DNA of 64,000 nt from Branchipolynoe longqiensis (Eukaryota; Annelida; Polychaeta; Phyllodocida; Polynoidae). The translations under genes and the position numbers were made by a program. Of the stretch, positions 1 to 10,091 are shown in pieces. Positions within the stretch are counted from its first letter, which is position 1. Every line of letters begins with the position of its first letter. The notes below the pieces were generated by a model, which searched no databases, was not told the origin of the DNA, and saw nothing but the letters and a program-made list of their open reading frames with translations. The DNA lies in the NCBI GenBank assembly GCA_030323885.1, contig CM059197.1:35643484-35707483 (forward strand), read 5' to 3'.

Positions 1-22
1 AGGACGTAAAACGAGAAGAAGC
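1..22 (+). mobile_element. SINE family A, 3' tail remnant at window edge
   Basis: The first bases match the terminal 'aggacgtaaaac' plus A-rich tail that ends the abundant SINE family A copies (compare 48364-48708). The rest lies outside the window. Confidence 0.5.
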
Positions 23-208
23 AAGCAATCTTCAGAGACAGTATCGTGAGACCCATCAAAGTGAACAGTATCGGCCTCACATCGGACTCAGGGCGATATC
101 ATTGTATTTCATATCCTGATTTAGCATTGTATAAGCCCGTGTTAGGATGTCTGTGAGTGTGACACCTTTTATTCCCAGACTTAAGTGACGTATACTGGAG
201 TTAGTAGA

Positions 209-332
209 GTGCCAATTGAACAGTTACCAAGTGAAATATACAGAGTTGTTGTAGTGACAATTGAACAAGTATTAAGTGAAGTTAACTCCATTGGAATGGC
301 GATTGAACAACTATTTGGTGAAATATACAAGT
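209..332. repeat. Short tandem repeat, about 45 bp x 3, degenerate
   Basis: Three units share 'attgaacaa/gt...gtgaaat/gtta' and begin near 209, 255 and 297. Small frames across it on both strands follow from the periodicity. I see nothing in 23-208. Confidence 0.5.
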
Positions 333-568
333 GCTGCTCCACCGGGAGACCAAGCCGCCAGCACCATGACCCAATATCCCACACAGTCACATCATCCTGA
401 TACTGAGCAAACCAGTCTTTGTCCTATCCTATTATTGCCGAGCGCCAGGCTAGGCGGCGACACATATCAGTTTTATAAGTCATTGGTTTGACTCAGCTGG
501 GATTTTAACTCCTGACCTTCCACACGGGAAACCTGTCCTCTACCGATTCGGCCACCGCGTCCGGTGCT
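333..568 (-). mobile_element. SINE family A, lacking 3' tail
   Basis: In reverse orientation it holds the body (gctgccccac, cagcaccatgacc, cctatcctatta, gcctggctagg) followed by a tRNA-like head ending at the 'ccgattcggccaccgcgtccgg' region. The final tail ('acgtaaaacaacaac') is missing. 569-928 shows no recognised feature except a C/A-rich patch at 700-755. Confidence 0.75.
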
Positions 569-928
569 CCGCTTGTACTCGGCGTTCTCCTGGGAGCTGG
601 GTGTGCTGCGCGGGGAATGTGAACATGCCATCTAATGGAATGAGCAATGTGGCAACGTCCCTGGGGTTTGGTGTCCTGCCTGGTTACTAGAGATAGGTGT
701 ATGCCACCTTCCACCCTCCCTCCACCCACCCCACAACCCCCACTCACCCCTCCCTCTTCCCTTCTGGGTTCATTGTACTAACCCATCTTAGCCCGTCACT
801 CTATTTTGCTGTCCACCACGGCTAAATTCTGTTTGTGAGAAATTCTGTTTGCGGTAGCCAGCATTTTTCATTTTTTGGTATGCCCTTTGGTAAATTAATC
901 TGCGTCATCTACATCCTGTGAGGAATGG

Positions 929-1455
929 CTTTGATAGTGACATTTGATACAGGAAAAGGTGGGTGCTTTAACGCAGGCTGATGCTGGTGGGCAGGTTGTA
1001 TGCATTTGTAGCTCAGTAGGGTCATCTGTGGGCACTAATGTTGACAGTGACACTTGATACAGGTTCAAGTGCGACACAGTGATGTGGGGCAGGGTGTATG
1101 AATTTGTAGCTCAGTAGGGTCATCTGTGGGCACTAAGGTTGACAGTGACACTTGATACAGGTTCAAGTGTGGGACCGTGACGTGGGGCAGGATGTATGCA
1201 TTTGTAGCTCAGCAGGGTCATCTATGGGCACTAAGGTTGACAGTGACACTTGATACAGGTTCAAGTGTGGGACCGTGACGTGGGGCAGGATGTATGCATT
1301 TGTAGCTCAGTGGGGTCATCTGTGTGCACTAATGTTGACAGTGACACTTGATACAGGTTCAAGTGCGACACAGTGATGTGGGGCAGGATGTATGCATTTG
1401 TAGCTATGCAGGGTCATCTATGGGCACTAAGGTTGACAGTGACACTTCATACAGG
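929..1455. repeat. Minisatellite, 98-bp unit, about 5.5 copies
   Basis: The unit runs from 'gacagtgacacttgatacagg' through 'gggcaggatgtatgcatttgtagctcag' to 'gggcactaaggtt'. Starts near 934, 1046, 1145, 1243, 1340 and 1437 give a period of about 98 bp; the first copy is more diverged and longer. It directly abuts the next minisatellite. Confidence 0.85.
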
Positions 1456-2272
1456 TGGTAGCTAACTCACCATTACCACCCTATCTACCATACAGCTGGT
1501 GACAAACTCACCATTACCACCCTATCTACCATACAGCTGGTGCCTATCTATCATACAGCTGGTGACAAACTCACCATTACCATCCTATCTACCATACAGC
1601 TGGTGACTATCTACCATACAGCTGGTAGCTAACTTACCATTACCACCCTATCTACCATACAGCTGGTGACAAACTCACCATTACCATCCTATCTACCATA
1701 CAGCTGGTGACACTCACCATCACCACCCTATCTACCATACAACTGGTGACTAACTCACCATTACCACCCTCTCTACCATACAGCTGGTGACTATCTACCA
1801 TACAGCTGGTGACTAACTCACCATTACCACCCTCTCTACCATACAGCTGGTGACTATCTACCATACAGCTGGTGACTAACTCACCATTACCACCCTCTCT
1901 ACCATACAGCTGGTGACTAACTCACCATTACCACCCTCTCTACCAAACAGCTGGTGACAAACTCACCATTACCACCCTACCTACCATACAGCTGGTGACT
2001 ATTTACCATACATCTGGTGACTAAGCCACCATTACCACCCTCTGTACCATACAGCTGGTGACTAATTCACCATTACCACACTCTCTAACATACAGCTGGC
2101 GACTATCTACCATACAGCTGGTGACAAACTCACCATCACCACCCTCTCTACCATACAGTTGGTGACTATCTACCATACAGCTGGTGACTAACTCACCATT
2201 ACCACCCTATCTACCATACAGCTGGTGACCAACTCACCATTACCACCGTCTCTACCATACAGCTGGTAGCTA
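1456..2272. repeat. Minisatellite of 41- and 22-bp modules
   Basis: A 41-bp module (ctcaccattaccaccctatc + taccatacagctggtgacaaa) is interspersed with a 22-bp submodule (tatctaccatacagctggtgac), giving a mixed 41/63-bp periodicity. The 70-codon frame here is an artefact of the array. Confidence 0.85.
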
Positions 2273-2274
2273 AC

Positions 2275-2475
2275 TTGAAATGAAAACATGCATAATTAAA
2301 TTGTGTGTGCATGTTAAAATTCTGAAACCATAAACTTCAGCCGGAACAGGTTCTATTAAATTGGCTTAGTGTCCCCTTCTGGTGGGACCAGTATCTAAAT
2401 CGGATCAAATATAGATGAGTGCTTTGGTCTCGAAAATTGTATGCTTTTATCGGAGTATGAAACTGGAATTTCTTT
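2275..2475 (+). mobile_element. TTAA-type element 'K', 3'-half fragment
   Basis: The stretch with 'ggaacaggttctattaaatt', 'gtgtccccttctg' and 'accagtatctaaat' matches the right half of the K element at 22261-22607 and sequence near 63310-63400. The terminal TIR is eroded ('ttatcggagtatga'). Confidence 0.6.
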
Positions 2476-2607
2476 GTGACAGTGAATATAATTGTTTCTG
2501 TCAATTATTAAAAAACTATTGCTAAATTGTTTGTCTGGACTGTGATAATACATATTTCTAGTGATTGGTAGAGGATTAAAATAATAAGCAGATGTGCATG
2601 TTCTTAT

Positions 2608-2643
2608 CATCATCTCATCATCATCATCATCATCATCATCATC
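2608..2643. repeat. (TCA)n microsatellite
   Basis: About 11 TCA units. The poly-His and poly-Met frames through it are trivial. 2650-2930 holds nothing I recognise. Confidence 0.9.
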
Positions 2644-2934
2644 GATCCTTTAACCGTGAGGGTCATTGTGACACCACAGATGATTTTGCAACCAGTTTCC
2701 TCCATTTTCCCCCTTCTCCACCGCCCTCTGGGAATTGTCGAAACTCCAGGCCTGTCTATTCCCTGATGTTGTCTTCCCACCTCCTCCTTTGTCCGCCCGC
2801 GTCTCTTCTTATCATCTACTACCTGGCAAATTGCCCATGTACCTGTTGCCATAACGACACTTTCCTAATGAGTAACAGTAACCCCACCTCCATTGATTGG
2901 TTCCCCAGGGCTTACACCATCGCTATCAACATCT

Positions 2935-3262
2935 ACAAGAGATTAGTGGCAGAGTGCAGGCCTCACATGCGGAAGATTGGGAGTTCAGTTCCCAGTCGAG
3001 TCAAACCAACAACTTTCAAATTGATACTTGCTGCTTCCTAGCCTGGCGCTTGGCATTAATAGGATAGGGCAAGGACTGGTTAGCTCACTGGCAGGATAAT
3101 GTGACTGAGTGGGATATTGGGTCAGGGTGCTCATGACCTGATTTCCCAGTGGGGCAGCACTATAAATTCGACATGATTGCGCACTGTCACAAGCCGGTAT
3201 CCATCCTGCTATGACCTTAGATGTTGCCAGGATGTAAAACTCAAACAAACACACCAATGCAA
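2935..3262 (+). mobile_element. SINE family A, near full length
   Basis: It has a tRNA-like head ('gagtgcaggcctcacatgcg'), a B-box-like 'gttcagttcccagtcgagtc', the complete body, and the tail 'gccaggatgtaaaactcaaacaaac'. 3263-3366 is unassigned. Confidence 0.85.
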
Positions 3263-3366
3263 TAAGGCTCTACCTCTCCATAGTAATATACAGATGAATA
3301 CCCAATGTACAGTTTAATGTGAATGTACCGGTGATCTGTTCGCCTGACTACTTTTATATACTTCAA

Positions 3367-4105
3367 TTAAAGGTGCATAGTCAGATGCTTTTGAGTTTAT
3401 GCCATATTTTTTTAACAAATCAATTATGGTGCTGTCACATTATTATGCTTCTCGCCAACGCGCGTTGACGTATGTGATTTTTTGGTGGAACGTCGGGATA
3501 CGTCAGGAAGCGTTACGCGTGCGTTACGTGTGCATTACACGCACGTTGGTACTCCTTGATGGACGGCGACGGTCGGTGAGCATCAGGGTATGAGTGAAGT
3601 TTTGTGCTTGCACAAAACTTTCGGCGTGCGACAACGCGGGGGTGCTAACATTATGGCGATGTTAGGGGGGCATCGAGATACGTTAAACGCGCTGTAATAA
3701 CGTTATGCAAACACTAGGCACATGCTGCACGCGCGTGAGGCTCGTTGCGCCAAACTGTTGCTTTGTTTGTTTATTGTTGTTTTACGTCCTAGCAACATCT
3801 AAGGTCATATCAGGACGGCGTGCCAAACCTTTTTTTTTTTTCTTACAACGTCAGCCGCACGCTACCAATACGTGGCGCTGATGCCAAAAGGTTTGGCATT
3901 TCTCGATGATTAAAAGTGATTTTGCGTGTTGGCGGCGCGCTGGCGAGAAGCGTCGTAATGTGACAGGCCCATTAGGTTGATGTTATTCCTTTTGAGCAGT
4001 GCAAAACCCTCTTGCACTTAAATTTGCATAATCCGATGGTTTTGATTTGATGCCATATTTTGGGGGATAAATATATTAGGTTCGATGTTATTCCTTTTGT
4101 GCAGG
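3367..4105 (+). mobile_element. K-element 5' units in tandem, interrupted by a MITE
   Basis: A TTAA (3367-3370) precedes 'aggtgcatagtcagatg', the K-element TIR. After about 54 bp the unit is interrupted by a MITE (3427-3971), then resumes 'ttaggttgatgttattcc'. A second unit starts near 4017 ('aaatttgcataatccgatgg') and a third near 4385, so about 100-bp 5' ends lie head to tail. Confidence 0.65.
3427..3971 (+). mobile_element. Harbinger-like MITE, family F1 (545 bp)
   Basis: Terminal inverted repeats start TGGTGCTGTCACATTA and end TAATGTGACAGGCCCA, and the pairing continues inward ('cttctcgccaacgcgc' against 'gcgcgctggcgagaag'). TTA at 3424-3426 and 3972-3974 is the TSD, and an uninterrupted paralogous site ('atatattaggttcgatgtta') sits at 4073-4092. 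A 24-bp palindrome lies at 3597-3620 and a SINE-A tail at about 3770-3828. No transposase is encoded. Confidence 0.9.
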
Positions 4106-4375
4106 ACAGGACAGACTGGATGGCCGAATGAGTTCAGCTGAGCGTCCGTCTCCCATTCTGGTAGATCGTGGGATCGTGGGTTCTAATCCTGGTGGAGTCA
4201 AAGCAATGACTTAGAAATTGATTCTTGTCGTTTCCTAGCCTGGACCTTGGCATTATTAGGATAGGACAAGGAGCAGTGGGAGGAGGAAGACCAATCGTCC
4301 ACGATTGAAAGAAAAAATGTCCTCTGCTTAATCAACTAATCTACCAAAAAAAACACCAAAAAACAAAACAGGATC
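4106..4375 (+). mobile_element. SINE family A' (alternative 3' tail)
   Basis: The tRNA-like head ('gactggatggccgaatgagtt') and first body part match SINE A up to 'aggataggacaaggagcag'. From there the sequence switches to 'tgggaggaggaagaccaat...tccacgattgaaa...' and ends in an A-rich run. The same switch occurs at 13846-14065 and 36208-36470. It sits inside a K-element unit. Confidence 0.8.
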
Positions 4376-4560
4376 TTTTGCACATAAAGTTGCATAATCC
4401 GACATATTTAAAAAAAAAGAATTATGAGGCTGATGATTACGATCTACTTAACTTTAGTTTAAAGTAACATTTTAATTTTAGAATTAACTCTGGATATATT
4501 TGAAGTGAACACTTGTAAGATGTAAAATCATTTACCGAATCATGAAGCAAGTTTCACTGC
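4376..4560 (+). mobile_element. K-element fragment
   Basis: 'cataaagttgcataatccgac' is the K TIR. 'ttaactttagtttaaagtaac' and 'atatttgaagtgaacac' match the internal K sequence at 22335-22400. Confidence 0.6.
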
Positions 4561-4611
4561 ACCAAACACCGGAAATGTTGGCTACCGGAGAAGGGTATTC
4601 TATTCCCTGCA

Positions 4612-4878
4612 ACGTGCACAAATCCTGGCCGAGTCAAACCAGACTTATATAATTGACTCTTGCCACTACCAGATTGCCTGATGCTCGATATTACTAGCAT
4701 AGGTCAAGGACTGGTAAAGTGGCCCAGTGTCAAGATAAGGGAAATTGGATCATGGTGCCAGCTGTATGGTATTTCAGGAGGGTAGTACTATAAAGACGCA
4801 TGCACTGTATACAAGTGGGTACCACTCCTGAGATGACTTCAGATTAGGAGGTAAAATCACATACACGCATGCACACAC
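4612..4878 (+). mobile_element. SINE family A, old diverged copy
   Basis: It retains 'cgagtcaaacc', 'caaggactggta', 'atggtgccag', 'gtagtactataaag' and 'ggaggtaaaatc' in the right order, with many substitutions and no clear A-box. Confidence 0.6.
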
Positions 4879-4931
4879 CACCCAACGAACCAAGGCATAC
4901 AGGCTAGCAGGTATGTATTGCCGAGTCTTAA

Positions 4932-5672
4932 GGCTTGGTCACATACACGTTAGTGGACGTAGTTGAACGTAGTTGAATGTAGTTGAACATACCGGCATCC
5001 ATACTTCTCCTTGGTAATAATGTGGATGGGCCGTGAGTTCCGATTTAATCTTTGGACATGTTCGAAACAGTGCTACGTTAGGGGCTGAATTTGCATCCGT
5101 GATGGTAACATACTCTAGCGTGCTCTAGCATACTCTTGCGTGATCTAGTGTACTGTAGCGTACTTGGATGAAGCCCTGGTCACATAGCCATTAGTGGACG
5201 TAGGTGAACATAGTGGAGGCTAATGTAGTTGAATGTAGTTGAACGTACCGGCATCCATACTTCTCTTTGGTAATAATGTGGGTAGGCCGTGAGTTCCGAT
5301 TTAATCTTTGGACATGTTCAAAAGAGTGCTATGTTAGGGCCTAATTTGCATCCGTGCTGGTAACGCACTCTCGCATACTTTAGCCTACTGTAGTCTACTT
5401 GGACGAAGCCCTGGTCACATAGCCGTTAGTGGACGTAGGTGAACGTAGTGGAGGCTAACGTAGTTGAACGTACCAGCATCCATACTGTAACATATTTATC
5501 TATACCGTAATGTATTTATCCATACCGTAACGTATTTATCCATACCAAAACCTGCCATACCTTAACATATTTCAACATAGTTTAACATACTTACACCACG
5601 TTTGACCCGTGTTAGCCTCCACTACGTTCACCTATGTTCAACTACATTCACTAACGCGTATGTGACGGGCCA
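4932..5672 (+). mobile_element. Harbinger-like MITE, family F2 (741 bp)
   Basis: TIRs are GGCTTGGTCACATACACGTT and the complement of aacgcgtatgtgacgggcca, with TAA at 4929-4931 and 5673-5675. The interior is made of the word 'gtagttgaacgta' and its complement. A block of about 240 bp (from about 4995) is repeated at about 5235, including the half-palindrome 'tttggacatgttc' (5051, 5311) and an internal TIR-like 'aagccctggtcacatagcc' (5173, 5409). No ORF. Confidence 0.85.
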
Positions 5673-6055
5673 TAAGTTATAGATGGTAAATAGGAGATTT
5701 TGCTCGAGTCTCCCATATTGATGCTTTTGGTACACTCACAAAATAAAGCATAGGTATGGATAAAACAAGGAGTAGAGAAACCTAGGAAATCTCATAAGAT
5801 AGATAGATGCTCTAGCCATTTGAACCCCGATTACTGTACTAACAGTTTCTCGAGCAACTTCACCTGAAAAAATGTGCGGGTGATTTGTAGATAAAGAAGG
5901 CTCGATTGACTAAGGGAATATGGGTATATGGATGTATAGGTTAGAGAATTGAACATTTGAAGCTTCACAGGAAATCAAACAGAATTATACTTACAAGAAT
6001 ATGAACTTAAAGGGGAATAATCCGATGAAATTATATTTTCAAAATCAAGGTCCTG

Positions 6056-6362
6056 TTTTGGGAGATCGGGGATTCCGAACCCATGGGTTTGTGGGATCGA
6101 ACCCTGGTCGAGTCAAACTAATGATTTAAAAATTGACACTTATCGCTTCCTAGCCAGGCGCTTGGCATTATTAGGATAGGGCAAGGACTGGTTGGCTCAG
6201 TGTCAGGATAATGTGACGTAGTGGGATATCAGGTCATGGTGCTGGCAGCCCAGTGGGGCAGCACTATAAAGTCACCGTGAGTGCGCACTGTCACAAGTTG
6301 GTACTCGTCCTGATATGACCTTAGATGTTGCTAGGACGTGAAACAACAACAAACAAACAAAA
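6056..6362 (+). mobile_element. SINE family A, 5'-truncated
   Basis: It starts in the long variable arm of the tRNA-like head ('ttttgggagatcggggattc'), has the B-box 'ggatcgaaccctgg', the full body, and the tail 'acgtgaaacaacaacaaac'. 5676-6055 shows no recognisable feature. Confidence 0.9.
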
Positions 6363-7108
6363 CATCAAAGCCAAGGCGTCCCTGCCTAGATTTAATCATG
6401 CGGGTCCAATTTAGACACCAGTGCACTCATTCATCATTTCATTGGGGTTTCCCCCTTTAAGAACATTGCAGTTCACTAGCTTTGACATGACCTAGTTAAC
6501 ATAGTAATGCTGTATTACACTTGGCTTCAACTGCGCGCGCGCAGAATTTATGTTTGTGCACGCTTGCAGTTCAGATATCTCCAAAGCTGGCATTTACCAT
6601 CAAACTTATTTCCAGTAGGTTATAATTGGAAAACCTAATGTATTTAACTCTTTTAAAACCAACGGATTATGCAGCTAGAACATATAAGTTGGGGGCTGTT
6701 TAAAAAAAATATTTGTGCACATTTTTTGGTTCCTACCGTCAGGTATTAATATTAGTAAGACGCCCACCAGACGAAGCCCCACTCCGGAAGTGACCTAACG
6801 CGCAGGCGCGCCCCCTTGCGGATGAAAGATGCATGAGGGACACGGTGCCGATCAACACTTACTGGTCGATCTGTTGAGGGCACTTTACTAACAATTTACT
6901 AACTGTAGCAATTAAAATAGGTAAATAAAACATACCCCAGGTGAAAGCAAATTTCTCAAAGCGCCGTTGTTGTGAGAAACAGGGTCTCATACCTCGTGTT
7001 GATTAGATCAATAACCAATCACGTGACTAGTGGTTGATGCCTGTATGGGAAGCAAGCACTATGGGATTCTGGTGATTTCACCTACCCACCCTCCTTCTGA
7101 TATTTTGG

Positions 7109-7451
7109 GACCAGACGGGATGGCCGAATGAGTTAGAACGTCCGTCTCCCGCGTTGGTAGACCATGGTATCGTGGGTTCGAACCCTTGTTGAGTCAAACC
7201 AATGACTTACAAATTGAGACTTGTCTCTTCCTAGCCAGGCGCTCGGCATTATTAGGATAGGGCAAGGACTGGTTGGCTCAGTGTCAGGATAATGTGACTG
7301 AGTGGGATATCAGGTCATGGTGCTGGTGTCCTGGTCTCCCAGTGAGCCAGCACTATAAAGTCGCCATGAGCACGCACTGTCACAAGTCGGTACCCATCCT
7401 GATATGGCCTTAGATGTTGCTAGGACGTAAAGCAACAACAAACAAACAAAC
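7109..7451 (+). mobile_element. SINE family A, full length
   Basis: The head 'gaccagacgggatggccgaa' contains the pol III A-box, and 'ggttcgaacccttg' is the B-box. The body and 'acgtaaagcaacaacaaac' tail are intact. 6363-7108 is otherwise unassigned, with a GC-repeat 'tgcgcgcgcgcag' near 6531 and a possible K-element end at 6655-6675. Confidence 0.92.
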
Positions 7452-7726
7452 TGATATTTTGGCTGATATAGTTGGTGGACTATTTAGACACTAGGTCCTC
7501 GTGGCCATTATCGAGCAAATGTCCTGCCGATGTGCTACGAGTGTGAACTGAGAGCTAGGCTGCCTGCACCCAGCGTTTCACCAGATCTCGTGAGATCTCG
7601 TTAGTCTTGCCCTGGTGACGAAACTCTCAAAGCGTCTGGCGACCCAAGTGCATGTGATGGTAACCTAAACAGGCTGCAGTATCTGTTGACGGGCACTCAT
7701 TTTTGTGTATGTGCTGCTGCCTAATA

Positions 7727-8067
7727 ATACTGGGCGTGGTGGCCGAATCGGTAGAGCACAGGCCTCGCGTGCGGAAGATCGCGAGTTCGCGAGTTCGGTT
7801 CCCTGTCGAGTCAAACCAATGACTTAAAAATTGATACTTGTCGCTTCCTAGCCTGGTTCTCGGCATTATTAGGATAGGGTATGGACTGGTTAGCTCGGTG
7901 TCAGGATAATGTGACTGATTGGGTTATCGGGTCATGGTGCCGGCAGCCTAATTTCCCAGTGAGGCTGCACTATAAAATCGCCATCAGTGCATATTGTCAC
8001 AAGTGGGTACCGGTCCTAATATGACCTTAGAAGTTGCTAGGTCGTAAAACAAGAACAAACAAACAAA
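7727..8067 (+). mobile_element. SINE family A, variant head, exact 14-bp TSD
   Basis: The head is 'gggcgtggtggccgaatcgg' with 'cctcgcgtgcggaag', a different tRNA-like 5' end from the 'gaccagacgggatggcc' copies. It is flanked by GCTGCTGCCTAATA at 7713-7726 and 8068-8081, proving a 341-bp retroposition unit. 7452-7712 is unassigned. Confidence 0.95.
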
Positions 8068-8112
8068 GCTGCTGCCTAATATGTGTAACCTGCCTTTGTT
8101 TCTTGGGATCTT

Positions 8113-8170
8113 ATATCCTCGCAACATCGTAGGCCATGGCAGGGGCGGGTACCAGAACTTGTGACAGTCA
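8113..8170 (-). mobile_element. SINE family A, 3'-end fragment
   Basis: Reverse-orientation 'tatatcctcgcaacatcgta...gggtaccagaacttgtgacag', truncated after about 58 bp. Confidence 0.6.
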
Positions 8171-8180
8171 GACTGGCTGC

Positions 8181-8524
8181 GACCAGACGGGATGGCCAAA
8201 TGAGTTGAGCGTCCGTCCCCTGTTTTGGGACATCCGGGGACCTGAACGCATGAGTTAGTGGGTTCGAACCCTGGGCGAGTCAAACATTGATACTTGTCGC
8301 TTCTTAACCTGGTGCTCGGCATTAATAGGATAGGGCAAGGACTGGTTTGCTCAGTGTCAGGATAATGTGACTGAGTGGGATATCTGGTCATGGTGCCAGT
8401 GGCCTGATTTCCCAGTAGGGCAGCACTATAAAGTCGCCATGAGCGCACACTGTCACAAGTCGGGACTCATCCTGATATGACCTTATATGTTGCCAGGACG
8501 TAAAACTCCAACAACCAACTAACC
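8181..8524 (+). mobile_element. SINE family A, full length with long variable arm
   Basis: The head runs gaccagacgggatggccaaa, then 'tgttttgggacatccgggga' (long variable arm as in a class II Leu/Ser-type tRNA), then B-box 'gggttcgaaccctgg'. The tail is 'acgtaaaactccaacaacc'. Confidence 0.92.
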
Positions 8525-8730
8525 ATCTTTGGTCATGTCAGGGGCAGGTACCAAAACTTGTGACAGTGCACACTTCTGGCGACTTTTATTTAGTGCCCAG
8601 GCCACCAGCACACATTATCCTGATATTAAACAAACCAGTCCTTGTCGATTAATGCCGAGTGCCTGGCTAGGTAGCGACAAGTATAAATTTTGCTTGGTTT
8701 GGTTTGACTCGGTCGGGGTTTGATATGTCT
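8525..8730 (-). mobile_element. SINE family A, truncated at both ends
   Basis: Body in reverse ('ggtcatgtcaggggcaggta', 'cttgtgacagtgcacact', 'atgccgagtgcctggctagg', 'tttgactcggtcggggttt'), immediately following an opposite-strand copy. The tRNA head beyond the B-box is missing. 8731-8770 is an (ATGTAT)n stretch. Confidence 0.8.
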
Positions 8731-8775
8731 AATATATTATATGTATATATGTATATATGTATACATATGAAATGA

Positions 8776-8913
8776 TTGGTTGGTGGTTGGAGTTTTACAT
8801 CCTGGCAACATCTAAGGTCATATCAGGACGGGTACCGATTTGTGACAGTGCACACTCATGGCGACTTTATAGTGCTGCCCCACTAGGAGACCAGGCCGCC
8901 AGCACCATGACAT
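8776..8913 (-). mobile_element. SINE family A, 3' half
   Basis: From 'ggttggagttttacatcctg' to 'gccgccagcaccatgaca'. The remainder of the body and the head are absent (5' truncation). Confidence 0.85.
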
Positions 8914-8932
8914 GTAATGTGTAATGTATGTA

Positions 8933-9150
8933 CTATATATATATATCTATATATATATATAAATTCTCGGGCGCGAATGACACATTGGAGTGTCCAGGTT
9001 CAGGCTCGTTCCGGTGGCGGCGCCACCGGTCACGTCAGGGAGGGGCCATATATCAAGTAAGGCACGTAACCTGTAATAAAGGAGTAAATAAACATGTAAA
9101 TCCCTTCCGTGCCTTTATACTCGCATAATGCTTATACATCACATATTTAA
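8933..9150. repeat. Dispersed repeat R1 beside a (TA)n tract
   Basis: After a TA-rich run, 'ttctcgggcgcgaatgacaca', a palindromic 'ccggtggcggcgccaccgg' and 'tttatactcgcataatgc' match a second copy at 30357-30545. Parts recur at 20297-20402 and 43240-43345. 9151-9656 is unassigned apart from poly-C/A at about 9258-9285 and (TAA)n at 9632-9647. Confidence 0.75.
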
Positions 9151-9656
9151 CTATATTACACATATGGCCCTCATGAAGGGTAACAGTGCTGGCTGGATTC
9201 CTGGGTGGTGCTGCTGGAGCAGCCTGGAGCGCAGGGGTCTTCATTGAGCAACCTAACCCCCCCCCTCCCCCCCCAAAAAAAAACCCTGCTCCTACCCCTG
9301 CCCGGCTCGCCCTGTTCTCGACCCACTCTCACCGAGAATTTACGTTTGAATAAACATATAAACAGTGGTCTTCTGTGTACCAGCCAGAGTTGTTGTCGAT
9401 AGTTCTCTTCGAACTATTAGTACTACTGTCTTGACTTCCATATATATATTTAATGCAAATATTATTAGGATATGTTACGGGTAGTGGGTTGGCCTAATGA
9501 GTCTTATGATGTATTCTATGGTTCTGTGTTGTTGGAGCAGCCTGGTGAGCCGGTTGGTTGTATTGAAGTAGGGTAGTATGCCCGGGCTGCAGGCAACCGG
9601 TCAGGAATCGGTCAGTTGGTCAGCAGATTTGAATAATAATAATAATATGTGGCTCA

Positions 9657-10061
9657 AGGCTCTGTCCCACCTCACCGGATTGGGGAAACAGAAAGAAACC
9701 GAACAAAGTCCGGTGGAATATGTCAATGTCCGGTTTCTATACGGTCAGCATCCTGCGTTTCCGTTGTGTGTCCGGTGGTGTCCGGCATCTACGGTGGCAA
9801 GTTTTGAACATGCACAAAGCTTGGAATGGATGCCGCCGGATTGACATCTACGGTTCTTGTCCGTTTTGAGTTTGTTTAATCCGCTTATTGTCCTTTGGCT
9901 ATCCGTTCATGTACGTTTAATGTTCATTTGTCTGGCGGCCTTTGACCCGATATCGCAACATTTTGACACATTTTGATACATTTTGATAGTTATCCCGCCC
10001 GAACACCGCCAGACTAGAAAATTCTGTCCGTTGCTCAATCCGGCATAGTGTAACAGGCACT
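9657..10061 (+). mobile_element. Harbinger-like MITE, family F3, copy 1 (405 bp)
   Basis: TIRs are AGGCTCTGTCCCACCTCACC / complement of 'ggcatagtgtaacaggcact', with subterminal 'cggattggggaa' against 'ttgctcaatccg'. Flanks are TCA (9654-9656) and TAA (10062-10064), a decayed 3-bp TSD. A palindrome lies at 9799-9822. The interior is rich in 'gtccg' words. It ends only 30 bp before the candidate exon. Confidence 0.85.
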
Positions 10062-10091
10062 TAATGTTGTGTTTCCTCTGTGTCTCTGCAG

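Noticed and set aside
1009..1025. tRNA-like 'gtagctcagtagggtc' recurring in the 98-bp minisatellite
   Set aside because: It resembles an A-box but no B-box or folding partner lies at the right distance. It is simply part of the repeat unit.
7109..7200. Functional tRNA genes at the A/B-box matches
   Set aside because: Each match continues into the same SINE body and tail and cannot form a complete acceptor stem at tRNA length.
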